From UBA6019 sp035535055 (lineage in GTDB: Bacteria > Chloroflexota > Dormibacteria > Dormibacterales > Dormibacteraceae), in assembly GCA_035535055.1 (NCBI GenBank), contig DATLQT010000108.1:52108-116107 (forward strand): a DNA stretch of 64,000 bases, written 5' to 3'. The notes beneath the pieces are model-generated. The model had not been told where the DNA came from. It did no database searches and worked only from the letters and a program-made list of their open reading frames with translations. Both the position numbers and the translations under genes were made by a program. This document shows, in pieces, positions 17,848-25,435 of this stretch (position 1 is its first letter; every line of letters starts with the position of its first letter).

Positions 17848-18216
17848 ATGAAGAGAAAAGACGACGCTTCAGCAACGGCCCTGGCCGTCCCGTCGGCCCG
17901 GGACACCAGCATCCACCTCGACAAGCCGATCTACACGCTGAGCGTTGCCTCCGAGATCCTGGCGACCCACCCGCGGACGCTGATGATGTACGAGCACCTC
18001 AACATGATCAAGCCCAAGCGGACCGCCACCAACCGGCGCCGCTACTCGCAGCGGGACCTGATGAAGCTGCAGGCCATCCAGCAGCTGACCCGCAAGCACG
18101 GCGTCAACCTGGCCGGGGTCCGCTACATCCTGACGCTGCTAAAGCAGCTCCAGGTGGCCGGGCTAAAGGCGCCCGAGGCGCTGCGCGACCTGGACGTCTC
18201 CCAGCTCGACGTCTAG
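17848..18216 (+). CDS. MerR-family regulator, HspR-like
   Basis: 122 residues, ATG start. A winged-helix MerR domain at ~30-100: YTLSVASEILATHPRTLMMYEHLNMIKP, RRYSQRDLMKLQAIQQL and the HspR-typical GVNLAGVRYIL. HspR represses dnaK/clpB heat-shock genes in actinobacteria, but no chaperone gene is adjacent here, so its regulon is open. A palindrome GTCAGG-N4-CCTGAC 37 bp upstream is a candidate operator. A strong intrinsic terminator follows, so it is monocistronic. Confidence 0.85.
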   Translation: MKRKDDASATALAVPSARDTSIHLDKPIYTLSVASEILATHPRTLMMYEHLNMIKPKRTATNRRRYSQRDLMKLQAIQQLTRKHGVNLAGVRYILTLLKQLQVAGLKAPEALRDLDVSQLDV

Positions 18217-18237
18217 CCGAAAAAAAGATCCACTTCG

Positions 18238-18263
18238 ATGGGGCGGCAGAGATGCCGCCCCAT
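18238..18263 (+). terminator. Intrinsic terminator after the HspR-like gene
   Basis: An 11-bp perfect stem (18238-18248 with 18253-18263) with loop GAGA, followed by the T-rich TTGCTTTTCTT. Classic rho-independent structure 21 bp after the stop. Confidence 0.85.
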
Positions 18264-18282
18264 TTGCTTTTCTTAGGAGGCC

Positions 18283-18675
18283 TTGTCACGCCCACCCGAC
18301 TCCCACCTGGACCTCCTTCATCGCCCGCTCTTCGCGCACCTCGCCACGGTCGGCGAGGATGGGGCGCCCCGCAGCAACCCGATGTGGTTCGCCTACGAGC
18401 CGGCCGAGAACCGCGTTCTCCTGACGCATCTGCGCACGCGTCACAATTACCGCTTCCTGAAGCTGGAGCCGCGGGTGGCGCTGTCGATCCTCGACCCCGA
18501 CGACCCCTACCGCTACCTGCAGCTGCGGGGCGTGATCGAGTCGGAGCAGGCCGACCCCGAGGGTGACTTCTACAACCGTCTCCAGCAGCGCTATCGCGGC
18601 CGGACGGCGGAGGTGAAGGACCGGGCCGAGCGCGTCGTTCTGGCGGTGCGCCCGACCGCCTGGAAGGGCCGCTAG
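18283..18675 (+). CDS. PPOX-class F420-dependent oxidoreductase
   Basis: 130 residues from TTG 18283. Split-barrel flavin/F420-binding fold: LFAHLATVGEDGAPRSNPMWF, then RVLLTHLRTRHNYRFLKLEPRVALSILD and a C-terminal AVRPTAWKG. The family reduces small molecules such as biliverdin or quinones with F420H2. AGGAGG at 18275-18280 is only 2 nt before the TTG, too close for ideal initiation, so the start is somewhat uncertain. It sits just past the terminator of the HspR-like gene. Confidence 0.85.
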   Translation: MSRPPDSHLDLLHRPLFAHLATVGEDGAPRSNPMWFAYEPAENRVLLTHLRTRHNYRFLKLEPRVALSILDPDDPYRYLQLRGVIESEQADPEGDFYNRLQQRYRGRTAEVKDRAERVVLAVRPTAWKGR

Positions 18676-19769
18676 AGGGCCGTTCCCATCCGCGCAGCCC
18701 AGCGATCGGGGTGCTGCAGCTCGTCGGCCGTCGGCAGGTTCTCGGCCCGCTCCCAGGCCCGGTTCAGCACCGCGATCCCGTGGCGCTCGTGGACCTGTTT
18801 GCAGAAGCGCTCGCCGACCACGTACTGCTGCAGCTTCAGTTCCAGCCCGGTCACCTTCCAGAAGAGGCGCTCGAACACGGTCTTATCGTCGACCCGCGCC
18901 TGGTGGGCCGCCTCCAGCCGGGCGAAGTCCGGCAGCAGCTCGCGGCCGACCACGTCCATCACCAGGTTGGAATAGCCCTCGACCAGCGACATCGTCGACT
19001 GGAGGCGGCTGACTACGCTGCGCTGTTCGCCGCCTCCGATGGTCAACGCCAGCAGGCGGCCGAGGGATGACAGCCGGGCGTCGATGGCGGCACCCAGGAC
19101 CTCGCGAAGCATCCCATTCAGGTGGTCGCGCAACCAGGGATGGGCTCCGAACTGCCAGGCGTGGGTCATCTCGTGGAGGATCAGCCAGCGCCGGAGCGGG
19201 TCGGTCGGCAGCTCAGCCTCCTGCTGGAAGTCGGCGATGTTGGGCTCGACCAGGTAGAGGCCGGGACCTCCGGAGGGCTCGTGGCCGAGCAGCCGGGGAT
19301 CGTACTGGCCGAGGACGCGACCGCTCAAAAAGCCCAGGATCAGGCCGACGTAGCGATCGAGGACCGAGCGCCCCATCTCCACCATCCGGCTGTTGGGCAT
19401 CCGCTCTTGGGCGGCGACCAGGGGCTCCAGCGCGTCCCGCATGATCCCCACGTTGAGGTCGACCCAGCCCGCTCGGTCGAGCGCCTGGAAGGGAGGCAGG
19501 TCGCCGGCCGAGGCGCCGACGAAGGAGATCAACGCGGGCTCCAGCTCGGCCGCCAGCTTGCGGTAGCGCGTCTCCAGCGTCCTGCGGCGGCGGGCGTCGA
19601 GGAGGGAGTCGGGGTCGAGGCGAGAGATCGCCTGGTCCCGGATCTCGTCCCAGTCGACGATCCGTGCCGCTCCGGGCCGCGGGCGCACCGCGTCGACGAC
19701 CGCGTACGCCACCGCGCCGACGGCGACGCCGGCCGCCAGGCCGCGGAGGGCGCTCTTGGTCCTCGCCAC
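18672..19769 (-). CDS. Zinc-dependent metalloprotease-like protein, F420-biosynthesis-associated family (DUF2342-like)
   Basis: 365 residues from GTG 19769, which overlaps the preceding stop in TAGTG. An N-terminal hydrophobic stretch (LRGLAAGVAVGAVAYAVV) may anchor it. The zincin motif is HEMTHAWQF, with downstream SLVEGYSNLVMD (third ligand region) and NRAWERAENLPTADEL at the end. This family co-occurs with F420 biosynthesis genes, but its function is unknown. Other F420-family genes lie nearby (14.2 and 18.3 kb). Confidence 0.85.
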   Translation of the reverse strand: MARTKSALRGLAAGVAVGAVAYAVVDAVRPRPGAARIVDWDEIRDQAISRLDPDSLLDARRRRTLETRYRKLAAELEPALISFVGASAGDLPPFQALDRAGWVDLNVGIMRDALEPLVAAQERMPNSRMVEMGRSVLDRYVGLILGFLSGRVLGQYDPRLLGHEPSGGPGLYLVEPNIADFQQEAELPTDPLRRWLILHEMTHAWQFGAHPWLRDHLNGMLREVLGAAIDARLSSLGRLLALTIGGGEQRSVVSRLQSTMSLVEGYSNLVMDVVGRELLPDFARLEAAHQARVDDKTVFERLFWKVTGLELKLQQYVVGERFCKQVHERHGIAVLNRAWERAENLPTADELQHPDRWAARMGTAL

Positions 19770-20221
19770 TAGTCCCGCCGCTCCTCCTGGGCGCTTTCTT
19801 CGGAGATGGGCATCACCGCCACCGGCAGCTCGCCGATGTCGAAGTAGCGGACCTTCTTGTTGAGCCGCTTGGCGATCCCGATCTGGACCTTGACGCCGAG
19901 GGAGAGGTGGCCGAACACCCAGCACTCGTCGCAGCGGGCGAGGAGGTTGTTCATCGCCTCCCTGACGACCTGCTTGGGGACGGTGTGGAGGAGGTAGTAG
20001 TCGAAGAGCATGAAAGGGCTGACCGGCACCATGCCCGAGTCGAGGATGAACTTCTGGATGTGGTCCCGCCAGTAGAAGTTGCGGTTGGACATCGCCGCGT
20101 AGACGAGCTTTTTCGGGTGGCGGAGGGTGTCCTCGGCCTGGTCGAGGGCCGACGGCTTGGCCGATGGCTGGAAGATCCTCTCGAGAATCTCGTCAGCCGC
20201 AGCCCCCGAGACGATCTCCAT
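19769..20221 (-). CDS. Conserved hypothetical protein, possible nucleoside-deoxyribosyltransferase-like fold
   Basis: 150 residues, ATG 20221. It reads HPKKLVYAAMSNRNFYWRDHI, SPFMLFDYYLLHTVP and RCDECWVFGHLSLGVKVQIGIAKR, a pattern like small Rossmann-type proteins of the nucleoside 2-deoxyribosyltransferase/DUF4406 group (position-specific acid and Gly before a helix). I cannot name it with certainty. It overlaps the start of the metalloprotease gene by one base, so the two are co-translated. The possible -10 TAGCAT lies 11 nt upstream and overlaps that of the divergent SDR gene. Confidence 0.6.
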   Translation of the reverse strand: MEIVSGAAADEILERIFQPSAKPSALDQAEDTLRHPKKLVYAAMSNRNFYWRDHIQKFILDSGMVPVSPFMLFDYYLLHTVPKQVVREAMNNLLARCDECWVFGHLSLGVKVQIGIAKRLNKKVRYFDIGELPVAVMPISEESAQEERRD

Positions 20222-20231
20222 CGGTCGGACC

Positions 20232-20238
20232 TATGCTA
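20232..20238. promoter_or_regulatory. Overlapping bidirectional -10 element (TATGCTA)
   Basis: Top strand: TATGCT 20232-20237, 7 nt before GTG 20245. Bottom strand: TAGCAT 20238-20233, 11 nt before ATG 20221. One heptamer could drive both divergent genes. Confidence 0.45.
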
Positions 20239-20244
20239 CCAGCC

Positions 20245-21012
20245 GTGCCTTCGGACGATCTCAGGGACCGCGTGGCGATCGTCACCGGGGCGAGCCGCGG
20301 GATCGGCAGCGCGATCGCCGATGCCCTCGTGGACCGGGGCGCCAAGGTCGTCCTCTCGAGCCGGAAGCAGGCCGACCTCGACGCCGAGGCGGAGCGCGTC
20401 AACCGGGACCATCCCGGGGCCGCGGTGGCCATCGCCGCCCACACCGGCCGGCCCGAGGACCTCGAGCGGCTGGTCGACGCCACCCTGGAGCGCTTCGGAC
20501 GTCTCGACATCCTGGTCAACAACGCGGCCACCAACCCTCATTTCGGCCACACGCTCGACGCCGACCTCGCCCTTTGGGACAAGACCTTCGAGGTCAACGT
20601 CCGCGGCGTCTTCGCCCTCACCCAGCTGGCGGTCGCCAAATACATGGGCGAGCACGGCGGCGCGATCGTCAACGTGGCCAGCGTCGGCGGCATCCGGGTC
20701 GCCTTCGGACTCGGCATCTACAACGTGACCAAGGCGGCCGTGATCCACCTGACCAAGCAGCTGGCCCTCGAGCTCGGACCCCGTGGAATCCGGGTCAACG
20801 CGGTGGCGCCGGGCCTCGTCAGGACGCGCTTCGCGGAGGCCCTGTGGGGCAACCAGGAGATCCTCGATCGGGTGCTTCAGTCGACCGCCCTGGGAAGGAT
20901 CGGTGAGCCGCCCGAGATCGGCCGGGTGGTGGCGTTCTTGGCTTCCGACGAGGCCAGCTTTTTGACCGGCGAGGTGGTCACGATCGACGGGGGCGGCGGG
21001 GCGGGGCACTAG
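20245..21012 (+). CDS. SDR-family NAD(P)-dependent oxidoreductase
   Basis: 255 residues from GTG 20245. ATG 20233 is also in frame (259 residues) but falls inside the TATGCT element. Classical SDR: TGASRGIGSAIA (cofactor), NNAATNP, NVASVGG (catalytic Ser), YNVTKAAVIHLTKQ (Tyr-x3-Lys), PGLVRTRF, and C-terminal FLTGEVVTIDGG. The NNAATNP motif resembles DHRS4-type carbonyl reductases. Substrate unknown. Its 3' end overlaps the convergent epimerase gene by 35 bp. Confidence 0.88.
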   Translation: MPSDDLRDRVAIVTGASRGIGSAIADALVDRGAKVVLSSRKQADLDAEAERVNRDHPGAAVAIAAHTGRPEDLERLVDATLERFGRLDILVNNAATNPHFGHTLDADLALWDKTFEVNVRGVFALTQLAVAKYMGEHGGAIVNVASVGGIRVAFGLGIYNVTKAAVIHLTKQLALELGPRGIRVNAVAPGLVRTRFAEALWGNQEILDRVLQSTALGRIGEPPEIGRVVAFLASDEASFLTGEVVTIDGGGGAGH

Positions 21013-22102
21013 CGCCCTCCGGCTCCGCTGCCGAGGCCAGCCGCAGCGTCCCCGCCGCGGCGCGGCGGCTCCGGCGAGCGTGGATGTACTCCTCCAGCTC
21101 CCGCTCGTAGGTGTACTGGCGGTGGGTGGGCAGGAACTGGAGAACCCGCCGCTGCTGCACGTACTCGTCCAGCGCGGCCGCCGTATCGCGGGCGGCGACG
21201 AAGCCGAGATGCCGTCGCGCCCGGCTGGTGTCGAGGGTCCGTCCCCAGCGCAGGAGGTCGATCAGCTGCGGGGTCAGGTCGGCGAGCCCCAGCCGGGACA
21301 CGAGGGCGCTGACGATCATCGCGCCCGCCGGTGGCAGCAGTGGCGCGTGGAGCTTGCCGGCGCCGTCCAGCAGGGCTGACAGGGCCAGAGCGCTCTCGCC
21401 CGCGATGTTGTAGGCGCCGCTCGGTCCCCCGATCGTCGCCCGGGCCATCGCCTCGACGCAGTCGTCCCGGTGGATGAGCTGGAGGACGGGATCGAAGCCG
21501 GCGACCGTCGGCACCACGGGCAGGTCGAAGTAGCGGGCGAGGGGCGCCGGCTCCTCGGGGCTGAGGCTGTTGGCGAAGCGCAGCGCGACCGCGTCCACCT
21601 GCGGATTGCGGATCGAGAACTCGAGGAGGTTGGTCTCGGCCTCGACCATGTCGCGGACGAAGGAGTGGGAGGAACCCGAGTCGAGCCGGCGGTCCTCCCG
21701 CAGGTGGCCCGGCAGGTCGGGCCGCGAGCCATAGACGTGGGAGGTGGACTTGAGGACCACCCGCTTCACCGGCGAGTCCGCGCCGGCCAGGCCGGCCAGA
21801 AGGTTCAGGCTGCCGATGACGTTGATCTCATGGGCCCGGCGGGGATCCTGGTCGAACGAGTCGACGGTGGTCTGGGTGTGGACGACGGTGTCGATCCCGA
21901 CCGCTCGCACCAGCTTGCCGACCAGCGAATGGCGGACGTCCAGCTTCAGGAAGTCGGCGTCGCCGAGATCGTGGTGAGGCTCCTCGGTGTCGATCGCGAC
22001 GACCTCGTCGACGCGGGGATCCTCGACCAGGCGCTGCACCAGCAGGGCGCCCCACCAACGGGCGACCCCGGTCACCAGGATCCGCCGTCTAGGAGTCGCC
22101 AA
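20978..22102 (-). CDS. NAD-dependent epimerase/dehydratase family protein
   Basis: 374 residues from TTG 22102. Extended SDR: N-terminal ILVTGVARWWGALLVQRL (Gly motif atypical: GxxxxxG), DTVVHTQTT, NVIGSLNLL, KSTSHVYG. The usual YxxxK is replaced by SFVRDMVEAE, as in a divergent actinobacterial group whose activity is not established. C-terminal ~60 residues are basic and low in complexity. Convergent with and overlapping the SDR gene at its 3' end. Confidence 0.8.
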   Translation of the reverse strand: MATPRRRILVTGVARWWGALLVQRLVEDPRVDEVVAIDTEEPHHDLGDADFLKLDVRHSLVGKLVRAVGIDTVVHTQTTVDSFDQDPRRAHEINVIGSLNLLAGLAGADSPVKRVVLKSTSHVYGSRPDLPGHLREDRRLDSGSSHSFVRDMVEAETNLLEFSIRNPQVDAVALRFANSLSPEEPAPLARYFDLPVVPTVAGFDPVLQLIHRDDCVEAMARATIGGPSGAYNIAGESALALSALLDGAGKLHAPLLPPAGAMIVSALVSRLGLADLTPQLIDLLRWGRTLDTSRARRHLGFVAARDTAAALDEYVQQRRVLQFLPTHRQYTYERELEEYIHARRSRRAAAGTLRLASAAEPEGASAPPRRPRRS

Positions 22103-22145
22103 CCTGACTATCGAGTTTAGCCAGCGCCCGGAGCTGACTTCTCCA

Positions 22146-24584
22146 TCAGGTGCGCTTGATCACGTCCCGCTCCATCCTGGCCGTCGCCTCTCGCACCACC
22201 GACTCCAGGGGCCACTTCTGCTCTTTCAGCGCCCACTCGAGCTGGCGGAGGAGGGAGTAGAGGCCCTTCATCGCCTTGATGGCGTCGCCGATGTCCGCGT
22301 TGGGCGGCAGCGGGATGTGGTCGAGGCCCTCGCCCGAGGCCCAGCGGTGGGCGAAGTCGATGTAGTCGTGGGAGGGCGGCCGCAGGTTGGGCTCGTCGAG
22401 GTCGCGCTCGAGATCTGAGAAGCGGAAGTAGATCGAGCGCAGCAGGCGGGTGACCTGGGCGATGCCCGGGGTCGGATGGCGGCGCGGCGGCCTTGGTCCC
22501 CGGTCGCGCATCCGGTCCTCGGCGGTGAGGGTCACGAGGACGGCGCAGAGCTCTTCGGGCGTCAGTCCGTCGAAGAGGTTGAGCGCGACCGCCTCGGCCA
22601 CCACCAGCGTGTTCTCCCCGTAAATGCGCGAGGCCAAGAGCCCGCGCGAAGTCGCCTCGTCACCCTTGAGGAAGGCGGTCTCGACCAGGATCTGGCGCAG
22701 GCGGCGGAACTTGCGGGCGTACTCGTCGAACTGGCCGGTGACCTCCTTTTCACCGCTGGCCAGCTCGGCGCCGAGGCGGTGGATCTCCCCGTAGCCGGCG
22801 ACGTGCTCGCCGAAGTGGGGGCAGCGGACGGTCTTCAGCTTGCGCTGCTTGTCGAGCAGAGTCTTCGCTTCCTCGTCCAGGCGGTTGATCGCCCTGCCGG
22901 CCGGCCCGATCGGCTGCGGCCGCCGGCCGCGCCCGCGCCCGCGGCCCTGGGTCCTGCCCTTGGGAGCGCCGGCCGGGAATGCGTCCCGCCGCAGCCGGCG
23001 GAGCTCGATCCGGATCACCCGCCGGCGGTCCTCGATGCGGTAGTACTCGGCGAGGTCGCGGATGCGGCAGCCGTGGTCGCACTCCCAGACCTTCTCCAAA
23101 TCCCTCAGCCGCTCGCGGACGTTCTTTAGCCGCTCTTTGGTCTGGCTCGCCGCCAGCAGCTTCTGGTACTGGCCGAAGGAGCGCTGCATCAGCTTTTCGG
23201 CCTCCTCGGCGGAATGGATCCGGAGCAGGTTCAAGACCATGTTGTAGTTGGGCAGGAACTTGGACTCGATGACCAGGCCCTCGCCCATCGCCACCTCGTA
23301 GATGGTCCCGATCTCGACGTCGGCCTCCTTGGAGATGATCCCGTGGCCCAGGGTGTCGATCCCTCGCCGGCCCGCCCGGCCCATCAGCTGGGTGAGCTCG
23401 CCGGTCGTGAGGTTGGAGAAATTCACCCCGTCGAACTTGGTGAAGGAGGAGACGACCACCGCGCGCGCCGGCATGTTGATGCCAAGCGAGAGGGTCTCGG
23501 TGGCGAAGACCACCCTGGTGAGACCCTGGGCGAAGAGCTCTTCCACCAGCTCTTTGTGGAAGGGGAGCAGCCCGGCGTGGTGGACGGCAAGGCCCCGGCG
23601 CAGCATGTCGCCGTCGACCATCCGGTTGTAGAGCGCCATCTCGTCGGGGTCCTTGAGGCTCGCCAGCCGCTCGGCGGCGATGGCGTCGATGGCGTCCTTC
23701 TGGGCGTCCGTGGTGAGGTCGAGCGAGTGGTAGGCGCAGCGTTGGAGCGCCTCCCGGCAGCCCCGCCGGGAGAAGATGAAGTAGATCGCGGGCAGCATCC
23801 TCTGGCGCTCCAGCTCGGCGACCACGTGAAGGAGGTCGTTGGAGGGGAGCGAGCGGAAGCGCTGGACCCGATAGGCGGCCTCCTCCTGGGTCGAGGCCTT
23901 TGCCCACGTCTTCTGGTCCACCTGGCCGTCGGGCCCGAAGAGGGGATGGAACTGGTTCTGGATCGAGAGCCAGAGCCGGAGCTCGACCGGCCTGCGGTCG
24001 GTGTAGACGGTGTCGATGCGGCCCCGGTTCTGGGACATCCAGTCGGCAAGCTCGCGGTAGTTGCCGATCGTCGCCGAGAGCCCGACCAGCTTGATGTGGT
24101 CGGGCGCCTGGATGACGATCTCCTCCCAGACCGAGCCCCGCGGGAAGTCGTCGATGTAGTGGACCTCGTCGAGGATCACGTAGCTGACCTCGCGCAGCCG
24201 CTGCGGATCCTCGTAGATCACGTTGCGGAGGATCTCGGTGGTCATGACCACGATGGGGGCGAGCTCGTTGATCGTGTTCTCGCCGGTCACGAGGCCGACC
24301 CTGCCCTCGCCGTGGACGCGCTGGAAGTCGCGGAACTTCTGGTTGCTGAGCGCCTTGAGCGGCGTCGTGTAGATGACCTGCACGCCCTCGGCCAGGGCCC
24401 GGAAGATGGCGTACTCGGCGACCACCGTCTTGCCGCTCGAGGTCGGCGCGCAGACGAGGACGCCGGCGCCGGCGTCGAGCTTGTCGATCGCCTCCTCCTG
24501 GAACGCGTCCAGCGGCCAGGGGAGCGAGGCGGCGAACTCGGCCCTGTAGGAGGCCTGCCTCCGGGCCGCTAGCGGCCTTGCCAA
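22146..24584 (-). CDS. helY: Ski2-like DEAD/DEAH-box RNA helicase (HelY type)
   Basis: 812 residues, ATG. Superfamily 2 motifs in order: FQEEAIDKLDAG, Walker A APTSSGKTVVAEYA, TTPLKALSNQKF, DEVH (Walker B), SATIGN, then HHAGLLPFHKELVEELFAQG, ATETLSLGINMPAR, and QLMGRAGRRGIDTLG. The C-terminal helical/ratchet domain follows, with a Gly/Arg-rich insert around GRTQGRGRGRGRRPQP. HelY proteins are relatives of Mtr4/Ski2 and probably act in RNA turnover. Start overlaps the enoyl-CoA hydratase stop by 16 bp. Confidence 0.92.
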   Translation of the reverse strand: MARPLAARRQASYRAEFAASLPWPLDAFQEEAIDKLDAGAGVLVCAPTSSGKTVVAEYAIFRALAEGVQVIYTTPLKALSNQKFRDFQRVHGEGRVGLVTGENTINELAPIVVMTTEILRNVIYEDPQRLREVSYVILDEVHYIDDFPRGSVWEEIVIQAPDHIKLVGLSATIGNYRELADWMSQNRGRIDTVYTDRRPVELRLWLSIQNQFHPLFGPDGQVDQKTWAKASTQEEAAYRVQRFRSLPSNDLLHVVAELERQRMLPAIYFIFSRRGCREALQRCAYHSLDLTTDAQKDAIDAIAAERLASLKDPDEMALYNRMVDGDMLRRGLAVHHAGLLPFHKELVEELFAQGLTRVVFATETLSLGINMPARAVVVSSFTKFDGVNFSNLTTGELTQLMGRAGRRGIDTLGHGIISKEADVEIGTIYEVAMGEGLVIESKFLPNYNMVLNLLRIHSAEEAEKLMQRSFGQYQKLLAASQTKERLKNVRERLRDLEKVWECDHGCRIRDLAEYYRIEDRRRVIRIELRRLRRDAFPAGAPKGRTQGRGRGRGRRPQPIGPAGRAINRLDEEAKTLLDKQRKLKTVRCPHFGEHVAGYGEIHRLGAELASGEKEVTGQFDEYARKFRRLRQILVETAFLKGDEATSRGLLASRIYGENTLVVAEAVALNLFDGLTPEELCAVLVTLTAEDRMRDRGPRPPRRHPTPGIAQVTRLLRSIYFRFSDLERDLDEPNLRPPSHDYIDFAHRWASGEGLDHIPLPPNADIGDAIKAMKGLYSLLRQLEWALKEQKWPLESVVREATARMERDVIKRT

Positions 24585-25435
24585 TTGGGCTTCCGTTTCT
24601 CCAGGAATGCGGCCATTCCCTCCCGGAAGTCCTCGCTCAAATAGCAGGCGACGATCAGGTCGCGGCCCAGGGAGGGGTCGAGGTGGCGCCGCTCGAGGAC
24701 CCGCCGCACGCCCTCTTTGATCGCCCTGAGGGTCAGGGGCGCGTTGGCGGCGATCTGCTCGGCCAGAGCCTCGACCCGCGGGATCAGCGACTCCTCGGAC
24801 TCGACCACCTCGTTCAGGATCCCGATCTCCTTCGCCTCCGGGGCTTCGATGAGGCGCGCCGTGAAGATCATCTCCTTCGCCCGCGCCGGGCCCATCAGGT
24901 CGATCAGCAGGTTCAAAGAGGCCATCGAAAGGCAGTTGCCGAGGGTGCGGGCGATCGGGATCCCGAAGCGGGCGCTGGGGGAGCCGATACGGATGTCGCA
25001 GGCGCCCGCGATTGCGAAGCCGCCGCCGGTGCAGGCGCCGCGGATGGCGGCGATGGCGGGGACCCGGAGATTGGCGAGGGAGCCGATCTCGCGCTCCATC
25101 CTCTCCTCGTACTCGACCGCGTCCTGCTCGGTCCGGAACCCTTTGAACTGCGAGATGTCGGTTCCGGCCACGAAGGCCTTCTCGCCGGCGCCGGTCAGGA
25201 CTAGGCAGCGGATCGAGTCGTCCCGGTTCGCCTCCCGGCAGACCTCGCCGAGCCGGTCGTACATGGCGAAGGTCATGGAGTTGCGGGCCTGGGGCCGGTT
25301 GAAGGTCAGCCAGAGCACGTCGCCCCGCCGGTCCTCGATCAGCTCGGGTGCCGGAGCTAGTTCAGTAGCGATCGCTGCACCTTCCCCATCGCGTTGCGCG
25401 GCAGCTCGGCCACAAATCGCACCTGCCGCGGGCAC
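24569..25435 (-). CDS. Enoyl-CoA hydratase/isomerase
   Basis: 288 residues if started at GTG 25435, the only standard start. Crotonase homology begins about 30 residues later (LIEDRRGDVLWLTFNRPQARNSM). Motifs: AGTDISQFKGF (oxyanion), GACTGGGFAIAGACDIRIG, FGIPIARTLGNCLS, and C-terminal FLEKRKPNW. The start overlaps the acyl-CoA synthetase by ~79 bp, so either the 5' end is translated from inside that gene or an uncommon start is used. Together with the CoA ligase it suggests beta-oxidation or a related acyl-CoA pathway. Confidence 0.85.
   Translation of the reverse strand: MPAAGAICGRAAAQRDGEGAAIATELAPAPELIEDRRGDVLWLTFNRPQARNSMTFAMYDRLGEVCREANRDDSIRCLVLTGAGEKAFVAGTDISQFKGFRTEQDAVEYEERMEREIGSLANLRVPAIAAIRGACTGGGFAIAGACDIRIGSPSARFGIPIARTLGNCLSMASLNLLIDLMGPARAKEMIFTARLIEAPEAKEIGILNEVVESEESLIPRVEALAEQIAANAPLTLRAIKEGVRRVLERRHLDPSLGRDLIVACYLSEDFREGMAAFLEKRKPNWQGR

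Noticed and set aside
22750..24572. Long open frames on the other frames/strand of helY
   Set aside because: Shadows of the helicase; helicase motifs are complete in the minus frame.
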